Source of the DNA: Ancylobacter oerskovii
Lineage (GTDB): Bacteria; Pseudomonadota; Alphaproteobacteria; Rhizobiales; Xanthobacteraceae
Reading direction: 5' to 3'
DNA length: 64,000 nucleotides
Assembly (NCBI RefSeq): GCF_018390555.1
Contig: NZ_JAHBGB010000037.1
Location: 186,001 to 250,000 of the forward strand
Positions 50,915 to 58,223 of this stretch are shown one piece after another. Below the pieces are notes generated by a model. It did no database searches, was not told the DNA's origin, and was given only the letters and a program-made list of their open reading frames with translations. Within the stretch, counting starts at the first letter, position 1; every line of letters begins with the position of its first letter. Position numbers and translations under genes: made by a program.

Positions 50915-50966
50915 CGTTTCCTCCCTGGGGCAGCGGGTGCTCTCAATGGCACCTGATCCTGCGCTT

Positions 50967-52196
50967 TCAATCGAGCTTGCATCGGGACTCGGGCTGGTCG
51001 AAGCCGAGCGTGTCCAGCGGCGTGCGCTGGTGCAGATAGGCCTGCTGCGGCGACAGCGTCACCGTGTTGGTGGCATGGGTCAAAAGGATCGGCTGCCGCA
51101 ACTGGTGGTCCCAGGGGCGGAAGCTCGCCGCCACCCCCTTGAACACCGGCAGGTCGTATTGCGGCGAGAGCAGCTGGGCGCGGATTTTGTCCACCTCGCT
51201 GGAGCGGGTCTTCATGCCCGCCGAGGCGATGGAGAAGATCCCTTCCCACATCTGGAAGTCCAGCGGCTGCATCATCCGCTGGTGCTGCTTGAAGAAGCGG
51301 CTCTGCAACTGCGCGGCGCCCCAGTTCTCCATGGTCGGGTGCCAGGAGAGCGACATCAGCCCCTGCGTGCCGGCGGTCGGCCGGGCGAGCCAGGTATTGT
51401 AGGGTAATATGTCGCCGAACTCGCCCTGCTCGTCGGCGATGACGAGGATGTCGTACTCGCCGACCTGGGTGGCGCGCGGCACTTCCGACTGGGCGGTGGC
51501 GCGGGCGTCCGGCCCGTAGTCCCACACCTTCTCGGCGACGATCTTGGCGCCGAACTTCTTCGCCGAGTTGCGCACCGCCTCGGCATAGAGCCTGTCACCC
51601 TCGGTGCGGCCGACGAACAGGAACCAGTTGCGCCAGCGCTTGGTCATGAGGAACTGCGCCAGCGCGTCGGTGAGCATCGCCCGGTTGGGCGCGACATGGA
51701 ACACGTTGGCGCGGCAGTCGGCCTGGCGCAGGCTGTCGTCCGGCGCGCCGACATTGACGAGAAGCACGTCCTTGCCCTTCAGCGCGTCGGCGATGCGGAT
51801 GAGCTGGGCGGCGGGCACATCGAGCAGGATGTAGTTGTTGCCGGCCTCGGCGAGCTTCTGTGCCGCGGGGAGGGGATCGCCATCGGCCGGCACCACCTCG
51901 GTCTCGAGCTTGTAGTCGAGCTTGAGGAAGCGCCCGGAGGCGAGCGCGTCGCGAATGCCGAGCTCGGCGCCGGCGACGCCGAGATTCTCCGGCGGGGCGG
52001 TGAGCGGGGCAATCCACGGCGGCAAGGGCGGCATCTGGCGGACGAGGCCGACGCGGAAGCTCTGCTCGGCCGGAACGGCGGCGGCGGCGGCGGCCTTCGG
52101 CGCCGGGGCCGGATTTTCCTGCGCGACGGCGGCAAAAGTTCCGCCGACAAAGGACAGCACGGCCGCGGCCGCCGCTGCGCGGACCATCCGTTTCAT
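50967..52196 (-). CDS. ABC transporter periplasmic binding protein, PQQ-associated (LutA-like)
   Basis: A 409-residue exported protein with a type I periplasmic-binding fold (FRVGLVRQMPPLPPWIAPL, then NWFLFVGRTEGDRLYAEAV). It belongs to a family specific to PQQ-alcohol oxidation clusters; the LutA protein of Methylobacterium lanthanide uptake is similar. ATG 52196 is chosen because the signal peptide MKRMVRAAAAAAVLSFVGG starts there; ATG 52229 is also possible. It is the first gene of the minus-strand ABC cluster. Confidence 0.82.
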   Translation of the reverse strand: MKRMVRAAAAAAVLSFVGGTFAAVAQENPAPAPKAAAAAAVPAEQSFRVGLVRQMPPLPPWIAPLTAPPENLGVAGAELGIRDALASGRFLKLDYKLETEVVPADGDPLPAAQKLAEAGNNYILLDVPAAQLIRIADALKGKDVLLVNVGAPDDSLRQADCRANVFHVAPNRAMLTDALAQFLMTKRWRNWFLFVGRTEGDRLYAEAVRNSAKKFGAKIVAEKVWDYGPDARATAQSEVPRATQVGEYDILVIADEQGEFGDILPYNTWLARPTAGTQGLMSLSWHPTMENWGAAQLQSRFFKQHQRMMQPLDFQMWEGIFSIASAGMKTRSSEVDKIRAQLLSPQYDLPVFKGVAASFRPWDHQLRQPILLTHATNTVTLSPQQAYLHQRTPLDTLGFDQPESRCKLD

Positions 52197-52261
52197 GAGC
52201 GTCCGTCCCGTATTACTTCGGTCTTGCATTGGCGTGCCTGACCTTCGGTTATGTTTGGAAG

Positions 52262-52317
52262 AAGACTATCAAACGTCTTGAGGTCTTCAACAGATTAAAT
52301 TCCATAAGAAATTAATA
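52262..52317. promoter_or_regulatory. divergent AT-rich promoter region of the two ABC operons
   Basis: The gap between the LutA-like and DUF3280 genes is AT-rich. It has AAGAC-N8-GTCTT (52262-52279) followed by another GTCTT at 52283-52287, and an AT box TTAAATTCCATAAGAAATTA at 52294-52313 that resembles boxes before xoxG and pqqA. Joint control of both operons is an inference. Confidence 0.4.
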
Positions 52318-52454
52318 AGTACAAAGAATTTTCACGATGTATTGGGAAAGTTTGGCATGTGCCTGACGGAAAAGTGAACGGGATGTCTTGCCGCCCGTCG
52401 GGGCCGGGATATGATCCTCGCAACAAGAGGCGCAACGGAGCGGGAGGTCGCCGG

Positions 52455-53024
52455 ATGTTTCGTCAACGACCGTCCGACACCCGCCGCCGGCAGCCTGCCG
52501 GCAGGGCCGCGGGCGCCGCCATGCTCCTCGCGCTGCTGCCCGCCTGCCTGGTCGCCGCGCCGGCGGAGGCGGCCACCCGCGTGGCGGTGTTCGGCTTCGA
52601 GCTGCTCGACACCAGCGGCGAGGCCGGGCTGGGCGGGCCGAAGCCGGAGGAGCAGCGCCGGCTCGACCTGATCACCCGGGATGTGCGCCAGCGCCTCGCC
52701 GCCGCCGGCTACGACGTGCTCGACCTCGCCCCGCAAAAGGCCGAGATCGAGGACGCCGCGCCGTTCCGCAACTGCAATGGCTGCGAACTGCCGATCGCCC
52801 GCGCGCTGGGGGCGAAGATCGAGGTGATCGGGCTGGTGCAGAAGGTGTCGAACCTCATCCTCAACATCAATTTCCAGCTGCGCGACGTCGCCACCGGCAA
52901 GGTGCTGCGCGCCGGCAGCGCCGATATCCGCAACAATACCGACGAATCCTGGCTGCGCGGCGTCTCCTATCTGGTGCGCAACCGCCTGCTGGATCCGCCA
53001 TTGACCGGCGAGGCGGCACCGTGA
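52455..53024 (+). CDS. DUF3280-type secreted protein
   Basis: A 189-residue exported protein. The signal peptide reaches about residue 41 (AEAAT); the body starts RVAVFGFELLDTSGEAG and contains a NCNGCELPIARALGA motif with two cysteines. It matches DUF3280-like proteins as far as I can judge, and the fold looks like a small Rossmann-type or TolB N-domain. The role is unknown. GGAGG 8 bases before ATG 52455. Its stop overlaps the GTG start of the next gene, so it belongs to the ABC operon. Confidence 0.75.
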   Translation: MFRQRPSDTRRRQPAGRAAGAAMLLALLPACLVAAPAEAATRVAVFGFELLDTSGEAGLGGPKPEEQRRLDLITRDVRQRLAAAGYDVLDLAPQKAEIEDAAPFRNCNGCELPIARALGAKIEVIGLVQKVSNLILNINFQLRDVATGKVLRAGSADIRNNTDESWLRGVSYLVRNRLLDPPLTGEAAP

Positions 53025-54043
53025 CCAAGAAGGACATCCAGGCCGGCGGCGGCAGCGCCCCGTATCGGCCGAGCCGCCGGGCGATGCTGGCGGCTCCGCT
53101 GCTGCTGGCGCTGGCGCCGCGCCTCGCCCGGGCCGAAGGGCCGGCGTTGCGGATCGGCTCGCTGAAGTTCGGCACGCTCAACTGGCTGACCGAGACCATG
53201 CGCGCCGAGGGCTTCGCCGCGCGCGAAGGCGTGGAGATCGACTCGATCGACTTCGCCGGCGGCCAGGCGACGACGGTGGCGCTGCAGGCCGGGGATATCG
53301 ACCTGATCGTCAGCGACTGGCTGTGGGCGATGCGCCGCCGTCAGGAGGGCGAGGACTTCCGTTTCGCGCCTTTCTCCAACGCGCTGGGAGCCCTGATGGT
53401 GGCGAAGGGCGGCCCGGTGCGCGCGCTCGCCGATCTCAAGGGGCGCAAGATCGGCGTCGCCGGCGGGGCGCTGGACAAGAGCTGGCTGCTGCTGCGGGCC
53501 TATGCGCAGCAGACGGCCGGCATCGACCTCGCCAAGGATGCCGAGCCGGTCTATGGCGCGCCGCCGCTGATCAACCAGCAATTGCCGCTCGGGCGCATCG
53601 ATGCGGCGCTGACCTTCTGGCCGTTCGCGGCTCGTCTGGACGCGCAGGGCTTTTCGCGGCTGCTCGACATGAAGGACGTGGTCGCCGGTCTCGGCATCGC
53701 CCCGCCGCCGCCGCTGGTGGGCTTCGTCTGGCGCGAGCGCATGGCGGCGGCCAAGGGGCCGCAGCTTGCCGGCTTCTTCCGCGCCGCGGCGGCGGCCAAT
53801 CGCCTGCTCGCCGCCTCCGATGCGCCCTGGGAGCGGCTGCGGCCGCTGATGCAGGCCGCCGACGACGCGGAGTTCGCCAAGCTGCGCGACTATTACCGCG
53901 CCGGTATTCCCGGGCCCTTCGACGCGACGAGCGTCGCGGCCTGCGGCAAGCTTTACGACGTGCTGGCGCGGATCGGCGGCAGCGAGCTGGTCGGCCCCAA
54001 GCCCGGCTTCGACGCCAGCCTGTTCGCGTTGTCGAAGGGCTGA
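53021..54043 (+). CDS. ABC transporter substrate-binding protein (NitT/TauT-like)
   Basis: A 340-residue exported binding protein. The N-terminus carries a Tat-like RRAMLAAPLLLALAP (residues 18-32), and the fold follows the SsuA/TauA pattern (GTLNWLTETMRAEGFAAREGV). It starts with GTG overlapping the previous stop. Family members bind nitrate, taurine, alkanesulfonates or pyrimidine precursors; the ligand here is unknown, and the location beside xox/lut-like genes raises a role in methanol metabolism. Confidence 0.85.
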   Translation: MTKKDIQAGGGSAPYRPSRRAMLAAPLLLALAPRLARAEGPALRIGSLKFGTLNWLTETMRAEGFAAREGVEIDSIDFAGGQATTVALQAGDIDLIVSDWLWAMRRRQEGEDFRFAPFSNALGALMVAKGGPVRALADLKGRKIGVAGGALDKSWLLLRAYAQQTAGIDLAKDAEPVYGAPPLINQQLPLGRIDAALTFWPFAARLDAQGFSRLLDMKDVVAGLGIAPPPPLVGFVWRERMAAAKGPQLAGFFRAAAAANRLLAASDAPWERLRPLMQAADDAEFAKLRDYYRAGIPGPFDATSVAACGKLYDVLARIGGSELVGPKPGFDASLFALSKG

Positions 54044-54047
54044 TGCC

Positions 54048-54854
54048 GTGACCTTCCTGCGCATCGGCACGGCGACGGCCGGCGCCTCCCGCCCGGCGGC
54101 GGCCCGTTCCGGGCTTGCCGGCGCGGCGGCGACGGCGATCTCTCTCGTGCTGCTGGTGCTCGCCTGGCAGGTGGTGGCGATGTTCGTCGCCTCGCCGCTT
54201 CTGCCCGGCCCGCCCGAGGTCGCCGCGGCGCTGGTCCGCGCCAGCGCCGATTTCGCCTTGCCGCGCAATATCCTCATCACCCTCGGCCGGGTGGCGGCGA
54301 GCTTCTTCGTCGCGATGGTGGTGGGGGCGGCGGTCGGCGTGGCGCTCGGCCGCTCGAAGGGGCTCGACCGGGTGTTCGGGCCATGGCTGATCGTGCTGCT
54401 GAACCTGCCGGCGCTGGTGGTGATCATCCTCTGCTATGTCTGGTTCGGCCTCACCGAGGTGGCGGCGATCACCGCCGTCGCCGTGAACAAGATCCCCAAT
54501 GTCGCGGTGACGCTGCGGGAAGGGGCGGTGGCGCTGTCGCGCGATCTCGACGAGATGGCGCAGGTCTACCGCTTCGGGCCGCTGCGCACGCTGCGCCATG
54601 TCGTGCTGCCGCAGCTGGCGCCCTTCTTCGCCGCCGCGGCCCGCTCCGGCCTCGCCCTCACCTGGAAGATCGTGCTGGTGGTGGAACTGCTCGGGCGCTC
54701 CAACGGCGTCGGCTTCGAATTGCAGACGGCGTTCCAGCTGTTCGACGTCGCCACCGTGCTGGCCTATGCGCTGGCCTTCACGCTGGTGGTGCAGCTGATC
54801 GAGCTCACGATTCTCCAGCCCTGGGAACGCCGTGCCAGCCGGTGGCGGCGGTGA
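54048..54854 (+). CDS. ABC transporter permease (NitT/TauT-like)
   Basis: A 268-residue permease of the BPD (MalF/SsuC) type with about six membrane helices and the EAA loop region (VTLREGAVALSRDLDEMAQVY). GTG at 54048 is the first in-frame start after the binding protein; an ATG at 54043 leads to an immediate stop. It overlaps the ATPase gene by 4 bases (GTGA). Confidence 0.87.
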   Translation: MTFLRIGTATAGASRPAAARSGLAGAAATAISLVLLVLAWQVVAMFVASPLLPGPPEVAAALVRASADFALPRNILITLGRVAASFFVAMVVGAAVGVALGRSKGLDRVFGPWLIVLLNLPALVVIILCYVWFGLTEVAAITAVAVNKIPNVAVTLREGAVALSRDLDEMAQVYRFGPLRTLRHVVLPQLAPFFAAAARSGLALTWKIVLVVELLGRSNGVGFELQTAFQLFDVATVLAYALAFTLVVQLIELTILQPWERRASRWRR

Positions 54855-55609
54855 CGGGCATCGTCCTCGATATCGTGGAGAAGCGGTTCCCGGCCGCCGC
54901 CGGCGCGCCGGCGGCGCCGATCTACCGGGATTTCCGGCTCGACGTCGCGCCGTTCAGCTTCCTGGTGCTGCTGGCGCCGTCCGGGTCCGGCAAGACGACG
55001 CTGCTCAACATGATCGCCGGCCTCGACCGCGACTTCGCCGGCCGAATCGGCTTCGAGCCTGCCGCCGGCGGCGCGTTCGGGCCGGAGGGGCCGCGCATCG
55101 CCTATGCGTTCCAGAATCCGCGCCTGCTGCCGTGGCGCCGCGTGCTCGACAATGTGGCGCTGCCGCTCGGGGGCGGGGAGGCGGCGCGGGAGGCGGCGCT
55201 GGCGATGCTGCGGGAGGTGGGGCTCGAGGAGCAGGCCGGCGCCTATCCCGAGCGGCTGTCGCTCGGCCAGCAGCGCCGGGTGGCGCTGGCGCGCGCCTTC
55301 GTCCTCGATCCCGACGTGCTGCTCATGGACGAGCCCTTCGTCTCGCTGGACGAGGCGGGCGCGGCGCGGCTGCGCGACCTGCTGCGCCGGCTGCTGGCGC
55401 GGCGGCCGACGACGGTGGTTTTCGTCACCCATGACAGCCGCGAGGCGGTGGAGCTCGGCACGCGGCTGGTGCGGCTCGACGGGGCGCCGGCGCGGATCGT
55501 CGCCGACATCCCGGTGACGCTCAGCGCCGAGGACAGGTGCTCGCCGGCCATGGTGGAGGCGCTGCGGCGGCAGGTCGTCGGCCACGGTTCATCGGCTGAC
55601 CGCAGCTGA
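54851..55609 (+). CDS. ABC transporter ATPase (NitT/TauT-like)
   Basis: A 252-residue ATPase with Walker A APSGSGKTT (about residue 41), a changed signature LSLGQQRRVALARA in place of LSGGQ, and Walker B VLLMDEPFVSLD. It completes the importer with the two upstream genes. It starts with GTG, as do the two genes before it. It ends the operon, about 240 bp before the end of the convergent fae gene. Confidence 0.88.
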   Translation: MTGIVLDIVEKRFPAAAGAPAAPIYRDFRLDVAPFSFLVLLAPSGSGKTTLLNMIAGLDRDFAGRIGFEPAAGGAFGPEGPRIAYAFQNPRLLPWRRVLDNVALPLGGGEAAREAALAMLREVGLEEQAGAYPERLSLGQQRRVALARAFVLDPDVLLMDEPFVSLDEAGAARLRDLLRRLLARRPTTVVFVTHDSREAVELGTRLVRLDGAPARIVADIPVTLSAEDRCSPAMVEALRRQVVGHGSSADRS

Positions 55610-55650
55610 CGTCGCGTATCAGGATATCCGTATATCCATCTGATCCTGAA

Positions 55651-55684
55651 TGAAAAAGGCCCGAGGCAGAACGCCCCGGGCCTT
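55651..55684 (-). terminator. terminator downstream of fae
   Basis: An 8-bp stem AAGGCCCG / CGGGCCTT (55656-55663, 55677-55684) followed on the minus strand by TTTTT at 55657-55653. It lies about 170 bases past the fae stop. On the plus strand it may also stop the ABC operon, though without T tract. Confidence 0.7.
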
Positions 55685-55850
55685 GGAAGTCGGCGGTCAT
55701 GGAAGCGGCCAGGCCGCTTCAGCTTGCACGAGCGTGAAGGGTGGCGTGCCACCCTCACTTGTCGAGGAAGATCGCCGCCAACCGCTGGAGCAGGCCCTTC
55801 GGCAACGGAGCCGCGGGCGGAGGTATTGTCTGCTCAGGGTTGCTTCCGAT

Positions 55851-56357
55851 CTAAGCCGCGAAGGGGTGCTTCGCGGAGGCGGCGCCGGCGAGGACTTCCT
55901 TGACGCTGGGCTGGCCGTTGATGGCGCGAGCGAGCGCTTCCTTGGTGGCCTGGTAGTTGTACTGCTGGATCTTGGCGTCGTCGGCCGCTTCCCAGTGGAT
56001 GAACACGCCGACCGAGATGAACAGGTCGTCGGCTTCTTCCTCGGGGATCACGCCCTCGGCGACCGAATCCACCACCGCCTTGGCGACGGCATACTGGGCA
56101 GGGCCGAACATCTGGACGGCCTGGCGGGCGTCCTTGATGGTGACCTTGTTGAACAGGATGGTGTTGGGCTTGGCCAGCAGGTTGGGGGTCACCACCGCGA
56201 GGAGCGAGGTGAAGCCGTCCTTGTTGTTGGTCAGCGCGTTGACGAAGGCACTTTCGGCCGCGCTGCCGCGCGGGCCGATGATGAGGTCGATGTGGGCCAC
56301 TTCATTGCCGTCGCCGACAAGCGATTCACCGATCAGAACCTTGTTGATCTTGGCCAT
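55851..56357 (-). CDS. fae: formaldehyde-activating enzyme
   Basis: A 168-residue cytosolic enzyme condensing formaldehyde with tetrahydromethanopterin to methylene-H4MPT, linking XoxF to MtdB. The active-site His lies in [16 protein letters not shown], and [12 protein letters not shown] and [13 protein letters not shown] are family signatures. It ends KHPFAA, the normal C-terminus. GGGAGGA 6 bases upstream of the ATG gives strong translation, as expected for an abundant enzyme. It is monocistronic. After its TAG stop the same frame stays open for 31 codons. Confidence 0.96.
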   Translation of the reverse strand: MAKINKVLIGESLVGDGNEVAHIDLIIGPRGSAAESAFVNALTNNKDGFTSLLAVVTPNLLAKPNTILFNKVTIKDARQAVQMFGPAQYAVAKAVVDSVAEGVIPEEEADDLFISVGVFIHWEAADDAKIQQYNYQATKEALARAINGQPSVKEVLAGAASAKHPFAA

Positions 56358-56843
56358 CTTAATCCTCCCAAACGGGGTTGCTCATCAGAAGGGCGGGGTG
56401 CCCCTCTCCGATGTCCCGGCTATCTTTGTTGCAGCGTTTGAAACACCAAACCGGTTGGCCCGATAGCACGACCAGACGGGCGGAAGACTAGTTCCGCTTC
56501 GCTTCTCCCCGCAAGGGGAAGTTCGTTGCCAACATTGATTTTGAGCCGCTTTCGCCCGGGCGGCGGCGCCGTTTCGCCGTGATCGGGCGGACGGAGCGGC
56601 GCCGTCGCGACCATAGGCCGCGCATTTCGGCCGTGATCAGCCTTTAGTCATGACCGGAATGGCCGCGCCCAATCCTTGATCGTCCGGGCCGCAGGCCGCG
56701 ACCGGCGGACCGGAAACGCCGTGCGGAGACAAAAGACCGCAGCTCTGCCGCCGTCTACCAATCTGGCATGCCATTTGCTGGGTGATCGGTGTCTTTGGGG
56801 GAAACGCTCGGGTAGCTCAGGTCCACGCTCAAAAGGTCCCGCT
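56358..56843. other. intergenic region between fae and a small conserved gene
   Basis: These 486 bp carry no convincing gene and presumably hold the fae promoter and that of the 69-residue protein. A CTTCTCCCC-GCAA-GGGGAAG hairpin (56502-56521) with a GNRA-type loop is the only clear structure and is similar to the dispersed CTCTCCCC elements. Confidence 0.5.
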
Positions 56844-57053
56844 ATGGAGCTCATTCTGTCTATCTGCCTGATCGCCTCACCCGGCGTGTGCAAGGAAGAA
56901 GCCGTGTCCTTGAACACCGAGCAGGTTTCCCTCCCCACCCAATGCATCATGGGCGCCCAGCCGGTGATCGCCGAATGGTCGGAAAGCCATCCCAAATGGC
57001 GCGTGACCCGGTGGCGTTGCGGCCGCCCCGGTGCCGCCGGCAAGGAGATCTGA
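56844..57053 (+). CDS. conserved small protein of unknown function, 69 residues
   Basis: A short protein MELILSICLIASPGVCKEEA with cysteines at 8, 16, 39 and near 62, and a C-terminal SHPKWRVTRWRCGRP. Small alphaproteobacterial proteins with the same pattern (MELxLxxC...CMMGAQP...HPxWxxxRWRCG) are common, so I judge it a real gene of unknown function. The N-terminus may be a short signal or membrane-associated segment. AAAAGG lies 7 bases upstream of the ATG. Confidence 0.75.
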   Translation: MELILSICLIASPGVCKEEAVSLNTEQVSLPTQCIMGAQPVIAEWSESHPKWRVTRWRCGRPGAAGKEI

Positions 57054-57136
57054 CGTCCGGCCTTGCCCCGGTCCGGCCCGCTGTCCCTCACCCGCCACCG
57101 GCCTATCGCCGCGGCGCGGGGAGGGAGAGGGCTTCA

Positions 57137-57160
57137 TTATAAAATATTCATAAGAATCAA
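57137..57160 (+). promoter_or_regulatory. AT-rich box upstream of the cupredoxin-like gene
   Basis: TATAAAATATTCATAAGAAT (57139-57158) stands out from GC-rich surroundings and shares the TAAGAAT core with boxes upstream of xoxG, pqqA and the divergent ABC operons. It lies 124 bp before the start codon. Confidence 0.35.
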
Positions 57161-57283
57161 TGTTGTAGACAGGAATTATCGTCGCCCATAGGCTTGCCTG
57201 ACGGGAAACATCCCGGCCCGGTTCGCCGGTCTCGCCTCGGCGGGACGACGTCCGCCGCCAAGAACAATGTCAGGAGGAGACCT

Positions 57284-57763
57284 ATGAAGGACGGGCATCG
57301 CCGCCGCGTCGGCGCAGGCTTGATTTCCACTGTCGTACTGGGCGCCGCCGCCCTCTTTCCGGCCGTCCTGCTGTCGGCCGGCACCCCCGCGCAGGCGGGC
57401 GATCTCGCCAAGGGGCGGCAGGACCTGCCGGAGATCGTGCTCGGCGATACCAACGGCAACGACTTCGCCGTGCCGGTGAAGGACATCACCATGGAAGGCG
57501 GCAAGTCGTATCGCCTCAACGTGACGTCGAACGGCGGCAAGGAATACAAGTTCATGGCGCCGGAATTCTTCCGCAACGCCTGGATGAACCAGATCGTCAT
57601 CAACCACCTCGAGATCCATCCCTATGGCCCGCCGCATCACATCGAGTTCGATGATGCCGGCACCATCGCGCTCGAATTCGTCCCGATCCGCACCGGCACC
57701 TATGAGTGGTGGATCGAGGGCCTGAAGGACAAGGGCATGCATGGCACGCTGACGGTGAAATAG
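57284..57763 (+). CDS. secreted cupredoxin-like protein lacking the usual C-terminal copper ligands
   Basis: A 159-residue exported protein (signal peptide to about residue 39, PAQAG). The mature part looks like a cupredoxin barrel ending GTYEWWIEGLKDKGMHGTLT. In copper-binding cupredoxins this last loop has Cys-xx-His-xxxx-Met; here Trp takes the Cys place and no His follows, while Met remains. A histidine group HLEIHPYGPPHH earlier could bind metal. AGGAGGA 5 bases before ATG 57284. It is followed by a small secreted protein gene. Function unknown; a role in periplasmic metal or electron handling with XoxF is a guess. Confidence 0.7.
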   Translation: MKDGHRRRVGAGLISTVVLGAAALFPAVLLSAGTPAQAGDLAKGRQDLPEIVLGDTNGNDFAVPVKDITMEGGKSYRLNVTSNGGKEYKFMAPEFFRNAWMNQIVINHLEIHPYGPPHHIEFDDAGTIALEFVPIRTGTYEWWIEGLKDKGMHGTLTVK

Positions 57764-57834
57764 CCGTCGCATCGCCGTGCGTCGTATCGGGACTGGGGAA
57801 GCGCCGGCGCGGACCGGCGACAGGGGAGGAAACC

Positions 57835-58104
57835 ATGCAGACATTCACGCGTGCCGCCGCCGGTGGCGCTGTCCTTGCGATCGTGCTCGGTCTCGGCCTG
57901 GCGGCGCCCGCCGCAGCCGACGAGGCGAAGGATTGCTCGGCCGGCATCGCGCTTTTGAAGGCGGAGGCGGCCAAGAATCCGCCCAAGGCCACGCTGGACA
58001 AGATCAACAAGGCGCTCAAGGGTGCCGAGCGCGAGCTCGGCGAGAAGGAATATGACGAGTGCGTCGACTTCGTGAATGACGGCAAGAAGGCGTTGAAGGG
58101 CTGA
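57835..58104 (+). CDS. small secreted protein, 89 residues
   Basis: Signal peptide to about residue 30 (LAAPAAADE), then a helical, highly charged mature part of about 60 residues with two cysteines (KDCSAGIALL and YDECVDFV) that could form a disulfide between two helices. GGGAGGA precedes the ATG at 57835. It lies 71 bases after the cupredoxin-like gene and is probably co-transcribed. I do not recognise the family. Confidence 0.65.
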   Translation: MQTFTRAAAGGAVLAIVLGLGLAAPAAADEAKDCSAGIALLKAEAAKNPPKATLDKINKALKGAERELGEKEYDECVDFVNDGKKALKG

Positions 58105-58223
58105 CATTCCCGGCCCGTACCGGATGAGGCCGCGCGTGCTGCGCCGCAGCGTGCGTTGCCTCGCCGGACGTGAAATCATCCGGCTTCCTCGCGCGAGGAG
58201 CGTCGATCCGGGAAGCCATCCGA

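Noticed and set aside
55690-55760. Short frame MEAARPLQLARA with nearby hairpins in the fae-ABC gap
   Set aside because: Only 12 codons without a ribosome site; the hairpins overlap the fae 3' region.
56811-56820. GGTAGCTCAG, resembling the D-arm start of a tRNA
   Set aside because: No acceptor stem, anticodon arm or T-loop sequence follows; not a tRNA.
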